Shown piece by piece: positions 8,683 to 17,900 of a stretch of 64,000 bases of DNA (position 1 is its first letter; each line of letters opens with the position of its first letter). The stretch is from PALSA-911 sp963743035 (GTDB lineage Bacteria > Pseudomonadota > Alphaproteobacteria > Acetobacterales > Acetobacteraceae). The translations under genes were made by a program, and so were the position numbers. The stretch is from positions 434,001 to 498,000 of the forward strand of contig CAVUOB010000001.1 in the NCBI GenBank assembly GCA_963743035.1, read 5' to 3'. The notes beneath the pieces were generated by a model, which was not told the origin of the DNA, did not search any database, and saw nothing but the letters and a program-made list of their open reading frames with translations.

Positions 8683-9375
8683 TCAGGAGGCCCGGAATTT
8701 GATCGTGGCATGCATGCCGTCGCAGAACGGCTTGTTCTTGGATTGACCACAGCGACACAAGGTGACGCGGTTCCGCATCTCGTATTCGAACCCATCCGCC
8801 GAAACAACCTGGATCCCGCCGCGCAGCCAGAGCGGCCCGCTGCATTGTTGTTCAGGATCTTCGACGAGGCCGATTGAAACCGGCAATTCGTGCTCGATCG
8901 GCCGCCCCGTCGCCTTGTCCCACGCCACCAGACGGCCGGCCGGGCAATTGTTCACCTGTCGAATGAACATCGCCTGGACACCGGCGTCGTCGGTCCGCGC
9001 GACCTGGCTCCATACCTGGCCATTGGGATCGCAAAAGCGCCCGAACGCGCAAAGATGCTCCGCGTCGGTGAGCTGAAGGACAGGCCCGTCCACGACACTG
9101 GCCTGATCGAGATAAGGTTCACGGCTGGCCTGCTCGGTGCCATCAAACGAGATCCTTTCATGCGATCCGTCACAGAACGGCTTCCTGGCCGACGCCCCGC
9201 ACCGGCACAGCGCGTATGTCTTTTGCGCGCGGAATGTCTGCCCCTCTTCCCAGGTCTCGGAGCCACCCGCGGCGTCGGTCCGGATGGTCTGCTTGGCGAG
9301 CGGCACGTCACCCGTGACGATGTAGGGTCCATTGTCAGATATCACGACGCGAGCATTCGTCTTTTTCTGTGTCAT
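8683..9375 (-). CDS. Double CDGSH iron-sulfur protein with a divergent ferredoxin-like middle
   Basis: A 230-residue protein with two CDGSH-type [2Fe-2S] modules. The first is C57-x-C59 ... C68-D-G-S-H72 (CRCGASARKPFCDGSH), the second C207-x-C209 ... C218-D-G-M-H222. Both keep the three-Cys/one-His ligand set. Between them, CAFGRFCDPNG and NCPAGRLVAW resemble the divergent 4Fe-4S (Fer4_19-type) domain often combined with CDGSH. A redox or cluster-carrier role is inferred. The frame extends to 9504, but the ATG at 9375 has AGGAG nine bases upstream and starts the conserved part. It is divergent from the gluconate-dehydrogenase-like operon. Confidence 0.85.
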   Translation of the reverse strand: MTQKKTNARVVISDNGPYIVTGDVPLAKQTIRTDAAGGSETWEEGQTFRAQKTYALCRCGASARKPFCDGSHERISFDGTEQASREPYLDQASVVDGPVLQLTDAEHLCAFGRFCDPNGQVWSQVARTDDAGVQAMFIRQVNNCPAGRLVAWDKATGRPIEHELPVSIGLVEDPEQQCSGPLWLRGGIQVVSADGFEYEMRNRVTLCRCGQSKNKPFCDGMHATIKFRAS

Positions 9376-9543
9376 CGGTGGCTGGCTCCTGTCATTCGAC
9401 GGGTGCGACACGCGACCAGGTCGGTTGCGTGCGTCGCCTTGGTGGACGGTTTCCCGCGTGCCGGTTTCCGCGGCGGGCGGTCGCCTTGAATAACGCCGAA
9501 TCACCGCCTCGATAAAGTCGCTTAGTGGCGCACGGCCTTTCGA

Positions 9544-9572
9544 TTGACATACTCAAAATCCGGCGCTTAAGG
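9544..9572 (+). promoter_or_regulatory. Candidate sigma70 promoter for the gluconate-dehydrogenase-like operon
   Basis: A perfect TTGACA (9544-9549) is followed after 17 bases by TTAAGG (9567-9572), a weak -10 match. It lies about 45 bases upstream of the gene starting at 9616. Confidence 0.4.
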
Positions 9573-9615
9573 TGATCGACGAACTTTTCCGGTCTATCGA
9601 TTGAAGGAGGTTCGC

Positions 9616-10332
9616 ATGCCGCTCTCAACCTTGGGGCCATCGCGTCGTTCCTTCCTGCTGGGGACTGCGGCTCTGGTGCCGGGGGTGGCGCTGGCGGAAT
9701 ACGTGATCGGCGGCGTTCAACCGGCCGCCCTGGCGGCGGAAACCCGGACGGCGAGCGCCTATACCCCAACCTTCTTCACGCCTGACGAGTGGGCATTCGT
9801 CATCGCCTTCGTCGACCGGCTCATTCCCGCCGACGCGGAGGGACCGGGTGCCGTCGAGCTCGATGTCCCGGCCTTCATCGACCGACAGATGGGGCAACCC
9901 TACGGCTACGGCAAGCTCTGGTACATGCGCGGGCCATTCAGGGTCGCCCCCGAGACACTCGGCTACCAGCTTGAGTTCACCCCGCGCGACATCTACCGCA
10001 AGGGCATCGCGCCCGCCGACCAGGCGATCCGGGAAGCCTTCGGCAAGCGCTTCGTCGACCTCGATCCCGCCGGCCGCGATCAGGCCATCGCGCGGCTGCA
10101 GGAAGGCACGCTGACGCTGTCGCCGGTGCCCGCCAAAACGCTGTTCGATGCGTTCCTCAAGAACACCCAGGAAGGCTATTTCAGCGATCCCATACATGGC
10201 GGCAATCGCGGCATGGCGGCGTGGAGGATGATCGGCTTCCCGGGCGCGCGCGCCGACTTCACCGACTGGGTGGACCGCTACGGGGCGAAATATCCGTTCG
10301 GCCCGGTCTCAATCAAAGACCTCGGAGCCTGA
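9616..10332 (+). CDS. Gluconate 2-dehydrogenase subunit 3 family protein
   Basis: A 238-residue small (gamma) subunit of a membrane-bound FAD-dependent polyol or sugar-acid dehydrogenase. The N terminus is a Tat signal (SRRSFLLGTAALVPGVALA), as expected because this subunit carries the folded flavoprotein through the Tat system. After it, FFTPDEWAFVIAFVDRLIPAD and the DVPAFIDRQM region are the family hallmarks. AAGGAGG five bases before the ATG at 9616 is the best ribosome site in the window and overrules the TTG that opens the frame at 9601. The flavoprotein gene starts two bases after its stop, so these form one operon. Confidence 0.88.
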   Translation: MPLSTLGPSRRSFLLGTAALVPGVALAEYVIGGVQPAALAAETRTASAYTPTFFTPDEWAFVIAFVDRLIPADAEGPGAVELDVPAFIDRQMGQPYGYGKLWYMRGPFRVAPETLGYQLEFTPRDIYRKGIAPADQAIREAFGKRFVDLDPAGRDQAIARLQEGTLTLSPVPAKTLFDAFLKNTQEGYFSDPIHGGNRGMAAWRMIGFPGARADFTDWVDRYGAKYPFGPVSIKDLGA

Positions 10333-10334
10333 CC

Positions 10335-12113
10335 ATGGCGGAACGGAAGATGCAGCCCGTCGATGCCGTCATCATCGGCTTCGGCTGGACCGGCGCGATC
10401 ATGGCCAAGGAACTCACCGAGGCCGGCCTCCACGTGGTGGCGCTCGAGCGGGGGCCGAACCGCGACACCTATCCGGAAGGCGCCTATCCGAAGTCGATCG
10501 ACGAACTGACGCAGAACAGCCGGCACGCTTTGTTCCAGGACATGTCCAAGAGCACGGTGACGATCCGCCACAAGCCGGACGACCAGGCGGCGCCGTACCG
10601 CCAGCTCGCGGCATTTCTTCCAGGTACCGGCGTCGGGGGCGCCGGGCTGCACTGGTCGGGATGCCATTGGCGGATAACCCCCGAGGAACTGCGCATGCGC
10701 AGCCATTACGAGGAGCGCTACGGCAAGAATTTCATCCCCGAGGACATGACGCTCCAGGACTGGGGCGTCACCTATGAGGAGCTGGAGCCGCATTTCACCT
10801 TTGCCGAGCAGGTCTTCGGAACTGCCGGCCAGGCCTACAAGGTCGACGGCAAGATCGTCGGACCGGGCAACCCGTTCGATGCCGACAGGTCGGCCGCGTT
10901 TCCGCTGCCGCCGATGCGCAACACCTATTCGGCCGAGCTGTTCCGCCAGGGAGCGGCGGAGGTCGGCTATCACCCCTTCAGCATTCCCTCGGCCAATGCG
11001 TCGGCGCCCTATACCAATCCCTATGGCTGCCAGATGGCCCCCTGCACGTTCTGCGGCTTCTGCTCGGGCTATGCCTGCTACAATTATTCGAAGGCGTCGC
11101 CGAACGTGAACATTCTGCCGGCGCTCCGGCTGGTCCCGCATTTCGAGCTGCGGGCCGAGTGCAACGTCATCGAGATCCAGACCGACAGCACGGGCAAGAA
11201 AGCGACCGGCGTGCTCTATGTGGATGCGCAGGGCAACCGGGTCACGCAACCGGCGGACCTCGTGATCCTCGGCACCTTCGCCTACAACAACGCCCACATG
11301 ATGCTCATCTCGAAGATCGGCACGCCGTATGACCCGAAGACGGGTCAGGGCACGATCGGCAAGAACTTCTGCTACCAGAACGAAAGCAGCATCTCGGCCT
11401 TCTTCGGTACCGACAAATATACGAACCCGTTCATCGGCTCCGGCGGCAACGGTGTCGCCTGTGACGATTTCAACGCCGACCATTTCGATCACGGCCCGCT
11501 CGGCTTCGTCGGCGGGTCGCCGATGTGGGTCAACCAATCGGGCTCCAAGCCGATCGGGGGCCTCAGTCTTCCTCCCGGCACGCCGGCCTGGGGATCGGCC
11601 TGGAAGAAGGCCGTCAAGGACACGTACACCCACGTTCTCTCGATGAACGCCCACGGAACGAACATGCCGTTCCGCGATTGCTACCTCGATCTCGATCCTG
11701 AATACACCGATTATCTCGGCCGACCCCTCCTGCGCCTGACGTTCGACTGGCACGACAACGACATCAAGATGATCCGCTACGTCGTCGACAAGATGCAGAA
11801 GATCGCTGAGGCGATGAACCCCAAGATCATCAAGGCGTCCCCCAAGAATTTCGGCGAGCATTTCGACACGCGGCACTACCAGACGACCCATATGGGTGGC
11901 GGGGTCATCATGGGCGACAACCCGACGACGAGTGCGGTGAACCGCTATCTGCAGAGCTGGGATGTTTCCAACCTGTTCGTCGTCGGCTCGTCCGCCTTCG
12001 CACAGGGGATCGGATACAACCCGACCGGAACGGTCGCGGCCCTCACCTACTGGTCGGCCAAGGCGATCCGCGAACAATATCTCAAGAATCCGGGACCGCT
12101 GGTGCGCGCATGA
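10335..12113 (+). CDS. GMC-family FAD dehydrogenase (gluconate 2-dehydrogenase-like large subunit)
   Basis: A 592-residue flavoprotein. VDAVIIGFGWTGAIMAKEL near residue 9 is the FAD-binding GxGxxG-type start, PGTGVGGAGLHWSG is the GMC flavin loop, and GYNPTGTVAALTYWSA near the C terminus is the second GMC signature. The cysteine group CQMAPCTFCGFCSGYAC, around residues 233-249, resembles the cluster-binding region of FAD-glucose/gluconate dehydrogenases that pass electrons to a cytochrome. It has no signal of its own, so export should depend on the small subunit before it. The substrate (gluconate, glucose, sorbitol or another polyol) cannot be decided. Its stop overlaps the cytochrome start (ATGA). 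Confidence 0.88.
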   Translation: MAERKMQPVDAVIIGFGWTGAIMAKELTEAGLHVVALERGPNRDTYPEGAYPKSIDELTQNSRHALFQDMSKSTVTIRHKPDDQAAPYRQLAAFLPGTGVGGAGLHWSGCHWRITPEELRMRSHYEERYGKNFIPEDMTLQDWGVTYEELEPHFTFAEQVFGTAGQAYKVDGKIVGPGNPFDADRSAAFPLPPMRNTYSAELFRQGAAEVGYHPFSIPSANASAPYTNPYGCQMAPCTFCGFCSGYACYNYSKASPNVNILPALRLVPHFELRAECNVIEIQTDSTGKKATGVLYVDAQGNRVTQPADLVILGTFAYNNAHMMLISKIGTPYDPKTGQGTIGKNFCYQNESSISAFFGTDKYTNPFIGSGGNGVACDDFNADHFDHGPLGFVGGSPMWVNQSGSKPIGGLSLPPGTPAWGSAWKKAVKDTYTHVLSMNAHGTNMPFRDCYLDLDPEYTDYLGRPLLRLTFDWHDNDIKMIRYVVDKMQKIAEAMNPKIIKASPKNFGEHFDTRHYQTTHMGGGVIMGDNPTTSAVNRYLQSWDVSNLFVVGSSAFAQGIGYNPTGTVAALTYWSAKAIREQYLKNPGPLVRA

Positions 12114-13783
12114 CGAGCCCCGCCGTTCCGATCCGCAAACTGGTTGCGGCGCTGTGGCTGGGATTGAGCGGTGCCGTTGCGCTGCCGGCGGTGGCACAGC
12201 GCCAGGATGGCGCAGACCCGGCGCTCGTGGCCCGGGGCGAATATATCGCCCGCGCCGGCGACTGCACCGCCTGCCACACCGCCCCGGGCGGCAAGCCTTT
12301 CGCCGGCGGCCTGCCGATGGAATCGCCGATCGGGACGATCTACTCGACCAACATCACGCCGGACCCGAAGACCGGGATCGGTGCGTGGAGCTATGACGAC
12401 TTCGCGACGCTCATGCGCACCGGCGTCACGAAGGACCACGGCACCGTCTATCCGGCCATGCCCTACCCCTCCTACGCACGCATCAACGATGCCGACATGA
12501 AGGCGCTGTATGCCTATTTCATGCATGGGGTGCAGCCCGTCGAGGCCGAGAACCGGGCCGCGGACATTCCCTGGCCGCTGTCCATGCGTTGGCCGCTCAC
12601 GTTCTGGCGCTGGGCGTTCGCCCCAAATGTCGAGGCGGCGCAGCAGGCAACGCCAGCCGCCGACGGGACGGACGCAGCCGGCAAGATCGCCCGCGGCGCC
12701 TATCTCGTCGAAGGGGCGGGCCACTGCGGCGCGTGCCACACCCCGCGCGGGTTGGGGATGCAGGAACGCGCCCTGACCAAAGCCGATGGCAGCGTCTATC
12801 TCTCCGGCGCGGGGCCGATCGACGGATGGTTCGCACCGAGCCTGCGCGACGAGCCCGGCGCCGGGCTTGGGCGCTGGAGTGAGGACGACATCGTGGCCTA
12901 TCTCAAGACTGGGCGGAACAGCCATACCGCGACCTTCGGCGCCATGAACGACGTCGTGGTCGACTCCCTTCAGTATCTCTCGGATCCCGATCTCCACAGC
13001 ATCGCCGCCTATCTGAAATCGCTGCCGGCGAGAGATGGAAACACCCAGCCCTACACGTACGACGATACGATCGCAAAGGCGCTGTTCAACGGCGATACCG
13101 GCGCCCGCGGGGCACAGATCTACGTCGACCGCTGCGCCGCCTGCCACCGGACCGACGGCAAGGGCTACGACCGCGTCTTTCCCGCCTTGGCCGGCAATCC
13201 GACGCTGCAGACGGCGGACGCCACCTCCGCGATCCACATCGTGCTCTCCGGCAACCGCCTGCCGGCAACGATGACCGCACCGTCCGCTTTCGTGATGGCG
13301 CCCTATGCCGAGATTCTGACGGACCAGAGCATCGCGGATGTCGTGAGCTTCATTCAAACGAGCTGGGGAAATCGCGGCACGCCGGCCACCCCCGACCAGG
13401 TGGCGGCTATGCGCAAGACCGCGATACCGGTGCAGGCAAACGCGCCGACGACGACTCGCCGGAAACCACGGCCGCCAGCCCCTGACGCGGACGTCAATGG
13501 CGGCATGTCTGCACGGCAACCGTTCCTCGTACGCGAAACGCCGCGCGATCTCTCGGACCGTTTCTACAATTGCTTGTGGCTCGGAGACCGCGTCCAACTT
13601 GAACCCGCGCAGCTTGCGAATATGTTGTCGGTTGAGAGGCGCGCGCCTGTTGCGCGGCTCACCCAGGACAGCGGCGGGAGAATGTTCATGCACGGCGTGA
13701 CCGGTTTGGCGTCTGGGCTTGCACCGACAACAGCCGAAATGCCGCAGTTTTCCAAAATGGTCGAGCGGGAACGGCTGTCATGA
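12110..13783 (+). CDS. Triheme cytochrome c subunit with unusual C-terminal extension
   Basis: A 557-residue exported cytochrome. A Sec signal ends near ALPAVAQ (residue 30). Three haem c sites are present: CTACH at residues 52-56, CGACH near 205 and CAACH near 345. This matches the electron-transfer subunit of membrane alcohol and gluconate dehydrogenases, passing electrons to ubiquinone in the periplasm. Family members are normally about 420-470 residues and end soon after the FIQTSWGN segment. Here a further 120 or so residues follow, starting Pro/Arg-rich (TTTRRKPRPPAP) and without recognised motifs; this may be added DNA. It overlaps the genes on both sides by four bases (ATGA). Confidence 0.85.
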   Translation: MTSPAVPIRKLVAALWLGLSGAVALPAVAQRQDGADPALVARGEYIARAGDCTACHTAPGGKPFAGGLPMESPIGTIYSTNITPDPKTGIGAWSYDDFATLMRTGVTKDHGTVYPAMPYPSYARINDADMKALYAYFMHGVQPVEAENRAADIPWPLSMRWPLTFWRWAFAPNVEAAQQATPAADGTDAAGKIARGAYLVEGAGHCGACHTPRGLGMQERALTKADGSVYLSGAGPIDGWFAPSLRDEPGAGLGRWSEDDIVAYLKTGRNSHTATFGAMNDVVVDSLQYLSDPDLHSIAAYLKSLPARDGNTQPYTYDDTIAKALFNGDTGARGAQIYVDRCAACHRTDGKGYDRVFPALAGNPTLQTADATSAIHIVLSGNRLPATMTAPSAFVMAPYAEILTDQSIADVVSFIQTSWGNRGTPATPDQVAAMRKTAIPVQANAPTTTRRKPRPPAPDADVNGGMSARQPFLVRETPRDLSDRFYNCLWLGDRVQLEPAQLANMLSVERRAPVARLTQDSGGRMFMHGVTGLASGLAPTTAEMPQFSKMVERERLS

Positions 13784-14106
13784 AACTTGGATCACTTGTC
13801 ACAAAGTTCAACGATGCCGTTGCTGTCAATATGACAATCGCATTTGGCAGCATCTGGTGTGTGTACGCTTTCACCGTCTTTTCACTGATTCCATTTCTGG
13901 CGCCTGGAGACCAGAACACGCTTTTGTACATAAGCAACTGCATTCAGTTGGTTGCCCTGCCCGCCTTGATGGTAGGAGGCGGAATTCTGGCGCGTGGCTC
14001 TGATGAACGCGCCGCGAATGACCATGCTGCGTTGGTCGAGATATTGAATGACGTGCGCGAAGAGCTGGAAACATTGAAATCCATGGCCCGTGCCGCCGAC
14101 AAGTGA
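13780..14106 (+). CDS. Small two-helix membrane protein, possibly low-affinity iron permease-like
   Basis: A 108-residue protein with two hydrophobic segments, about residues 20-42 (GSIWCVYAFTVFSLIPFLA) and 50-72 (YISNCIQLVALPALMVGGG). A charged, probably helical tail (EILNDVREELETLKSM) follows. This topology and the pattern GS..CVYAF...IS.CIQL resemble the short low-affinity iron permease-like proteins, but the match is weak and the function is not established. Its ATG overlaps the cytochrome stop (ATGA), so it is co-translated with the dehydrogenase operon. The base composition is clearly more AT-rich than its neighbours. Confidence 0.6.
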   Translation: MKLGSLVTKFNDAVAVNMTIAFGSIWCVYAFTVFSLIPFLAPGDQNTLLYISNCIQLVALPALMVGGGILARGSDERAANDHAALVEILNDVREELETLKSMARAADK

Positions 14107-14312
14107 TCTGTACGAACTGCGGCCGCGGTATCGCCATCGCACTGCCAGGCAGGCGCCGCTTCCTGATCTCCGCGGCGAAAAGCGACAGCGGATGGCGGAC
14201 ATCACCACGAGGCGGATGACCTCAGGCGAACCTTTGAAATATTTGAATGGGTTGCGCATCCGTCCACGCCACCGCCTGCCGAAGATGGCGGAGAACTTGC
14301 TGGGACAATGCC
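14107..14312 (-). pseudogene. Relic of an IS6-family transposase N terminus
   Basis: Read leftward from the ATG at 14259, the DNA encodes MRNPFKYFKGSPEVIRLVVM, the characteristic start of IS6/IS26-type transposases. About 20 codons later the frame changes, and FAAEIRKRR (about 14150-14180) matches the FAAEIRKRR segment that normally follows further downstream in intact copies. An internal deletion is therefore implied. The outer end near 14312 reads GGCATTGTCCCAG, plausible as an IS6-type terminal repeat. Nothing past about 14107 is recognisable because the preceding gene begins there. Confidence 0.55.
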
Positions 14313-14919
14313 ATTCATCGGGTTCAGGAACGAAAATGGAACCTAACGCCGGGATACGCGTTCCCTCCTGTGTCCAATGCGGCGTCATTGGGGCTGCGCC
14401 GCCGCGTCTGGCGATTCCGAATAGCCATAGGTCACCTTGGAGATCCTCACATGAAGCCGAACCCGTCGGATGCCAGCGCAGAGGAGAAATTCCATGGCGG
14501 GACTCTCCGCACCGGCGACGACGGAGGGGGCCGCCCGGCGCATATCGATCTGGGCCCGTTCCTGCGTCAGGAGGGCAGACGCCCCCCTCGCAACAATTCG
14601 TTCGAACAGGGCCACTTGCGTTCACAAAGCCAGGGAACTTCGCGTCCTTTCGGCGCACGGCCGGGTTTTCCGATGGCGGGGATGACCCGCTTGCAGTCTG
14701 GCATGGCTCGCCATGTCCGGAGCGGCCATTTGCGGGGGATGCCGGAGATCACGCTTTGGGTTTCCTGGCTGCTGCAAAGGATCCGCCGACCAGAATGAGC
14801 GGTTTCCGGCTGGGTTCGCCGGCCCGTCGGCATATCGGGACAACGGCCAAACATAGGCGGCTTCGCGCGACATCTCGGGCTCCTGCCCGGCGTGCCTGGC
14901 CCTTTGTGCGCGTGCTCCG
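14313..14919. other. Gap of about 600 bases without a supported gene
   Basis: Several overlapping open frames exist on both strands, but none shows family features, signal or ribosome site. The stretch links an IS6 relic to the ndvB start and is probably decayed DNA plus the ndvB promoter. Confidence 0.5.
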
Positions 14920-17900
14920 ATGATCCGGCCTCGCCAGCGCCGAGCGAAGGGGGGCATCTATTCTCCCTGGAACAGCGACGAGCTTGTGCGCGCCGATCTC
15001 TTCGGCATCGAGCGTCTGGAACAGCATGCCGAAAGCCTGGCCCTCGCGCAGCCGGTCGCGGGGCCCGATGCGGCCGCGCATCCCGTGCTCGGCCGCGTGT
15101 GGGACAATTACCGCCTGTTGCTGGATGTCCATCGCACGCTGATGCGTGCCTCCAGTGATGGCCAGCTACAGACGCCTGCGGCGCAATGGCTGGTCGACAA
15201 TTATCACATCGTTGAAGCGCAGATCAGGGAGATCCGCAGCGACCTGCCGCCGAAATTCTATCACCAGTTGCCCAAGCTGGCCACCGGGCCGTTCGCGGGC
15301 TATCCGCGGGTCCTCGGCATCGCCTGGGCTTTCGTCGCGCATACCGACAGCCGCTTCGATATCGAGATGCTGCACCGCTTCGTGCGCGCCTATCAGCGTG
15401 TCCAGCCGCTGACCATCGGGGAGCTTTGGGCAGTCGCGATCACGTTGCGGATCGTGCTGGTGGAAAACCTGCGCCGGGCCGCCACGCGGATCATCGACAA
15501 CCGTACCCAGCGCGTCCACGCCGATCTTGTGGCCACCGCCATCCTGCGCGTGGATGGATCGTTGGAAGCAGCGCTTCCCAAAGTGCTTGAGAGCATCCCC
15601 CCCGGGCCGCTGCACCCTACCTTTGCCGTGCGGCTGGTGCAGCGCCTGCGCGATCAAGATCCGCAGACCACCCCGGTGCTGCTTTGGCTGGAAGAACGGC
15701 TCGAGGCACAGGGCACCACGGCCGACGCCATCGTGCAGGAGGTGCACCAAAGCCAGGCGGCCATGAGCGTCACGGTCCGCAACGTCGTCACCAGCATGCG
15801 GATGATCTCGACGATCGATTGGGCCGACATGTTCGAGAGCGTAAGCCTGGTGGACGAGTTGCTGCGCAATGGCAGTGCGTTCGCGCAAATGGATTTCGCG
15901 AGCCGCAATAGCTATCGCACGGCGATCGAGGAACTGGCACGCGGATCGCAGCTGTCGGAACTCGATGTCACGCAGGCGGTGTTGGAGACGATCTGGCAGC
16001 GCCAGCACCAGCATGACGCCGGTCTGGAGCAAACATCGTCCACCACACGGCAGGGCGATCCCGGGTACTACCTGATCGGCCCGGGCCGCCTTGCGTTCGA
16101 GGCCAGCATCGGCTTTCGGCCCAGGCTGGCGGGGTTGGCTGCGCCGCGCCAGCGTCCGGCTCGGGCTGCCCGGCTATATCGGCGCCATCGCCACACTGAC
16201 GGTCGTCCTATGCGCGCTGGCCGTGCATGGCCTGGCCGGGCGCGGGCTCGGTACCGGGGGCCTGGCGCTGTTTGCCGTGCTCGCGGCGCTGCCGGCGGCG
16301 GATGTCGCGGTCGCGGTGGTGAACCGGCTGATCACAAGCTGGCTGTCGCCGGCCGCTCTGCCCGGACTTGCGCTGCTGCACGGCGTGCCGGCGGAGCTGC
16401 GAACCCTGGTGGCGGTGCCAACCCTGCTGACCAACCCGGCGGCGATTGCCGAACAGATCGAGCGGCTGGAGATACATCACCTGGCAAGCCCCGCCGGGGA
16501 CGTATTCTTCGCGCTGGTAACGGATTGGACCGACAGCCCGACCGAAACCGCGGCGGATGATGACGCATTGCTGCACGACGCGATGGCGGGCATCGCGCGG
16601 CTCAATCGGCAATACCCGAATGCGGCCGGAGACCGGTTCCTTCTGCTGCACCGGCGGCGGGTATGGAACGAGGCCGAAGGCGTGTGGATGGGCTGGGAGC
16701 GCAAGCGCGGCAAGCTGCACGAGATGAACCGGTTGCTGCGGGGCGCCACCGATACCGGTTTTTTGCCGGTGGCGGGCAAGACGTCCGCCGTCCCGGATAA
16801 TGTGCGCTATGTCATCACGCTCGATTCCGACACGCGCCTCCCGCGGGATGCGGTCCGTCGCCTGATCGGCAAGATGGCGCATCCGCTGAACCGCCCGCTG
16901 CTGGATCCTGCCCTCGGCCGCGTGGTGGAGGGGCATGCCATCCTGCAGCCGCGGGTTACGCCATCCTTGCCGGTCGGTGCCGAGGCGTCGGTGTTCCAGC
17001 ACGCATTCTCCACAGCGGCGGGCATTGACCCGTATGCAGCCGCTGTGTCGGATGTCTATCAGGATCTGTTCGATGAAGGGTCCTACGCCGGCAAAGGCAT
17101 CTATGATGTCGATATGTTCGAGCAGGCATTGGCCGGCCGGGTGCCCGACAACACCCTGCTGAGCCACGATCTGTTCGAGGGGATTTTTGCCCGCGCGGGC
17201 CTGGTTTCCGATGTCGAGGTGATGGAGGAGTTCCCGGCGCGCTACGACGTCGCACGGTCGCGCCAGCACCGGTGGACGCGAGGGGACTGGCAGTTGCTGC
17301 CCTGGATTTGCGGGCACGCAAGGGCGAGCCTGCCATCCGTCGGCCGGTGGAAGATGGTCGACAACCTGCGCCGCAGCCTGATGGCGCCGGCGACGGTGCT
17401 GGGCCTGCTATGCGGCTGGCTGCTCGGCTTTGGTCAGGCGTTGTTCTGGACCAGCTTCCTGCTGCTGACGATCGTGCTGCCACCGCTGCTGTCGGTGCTG
17501 ACCAGGGTTCTGCCGGGTCCTGGCCGACCGAGCTTTCGCAGCCATTGGAGGAAGGTCTGGATGGATCTTCGCCTGGCCGGCACGCAGGTGGGCCTGGTGG
17601 TTACCCTGCTGGCGGAGCAGGCGGCGCAGATGACCGACGCCATCGTGCGGACACTGACCCGGGTGTACATGACCCGCCGGCGGCTGCTGGAATGGACCAC
17701 CGCGGAGCAGGCGAAGGCCGGCGGCCAGCACGATATCGCCGGTCATTACCGGCGAATGCCGGGGACGATCCTGGTCTCCGTGCTGACGCTCGCTGGGCTT
17801 GCCGTCGCGGCGCCGGGCGTGTGGTTGATCGCAACGCCGTTCGCCTGCCTTTGGCTTGCCGCTCCCGCCATCGCCTGGTGGGCCAGCCGCAGCCCGGCCA

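Noticed and set aside
14090..14923. A 277-codon plus-strand frame between the dehydrogenase operon and ndvB
   Set aside because: It crosses an IS6 relic, lacks a ribosome site and shows no protein-like features.
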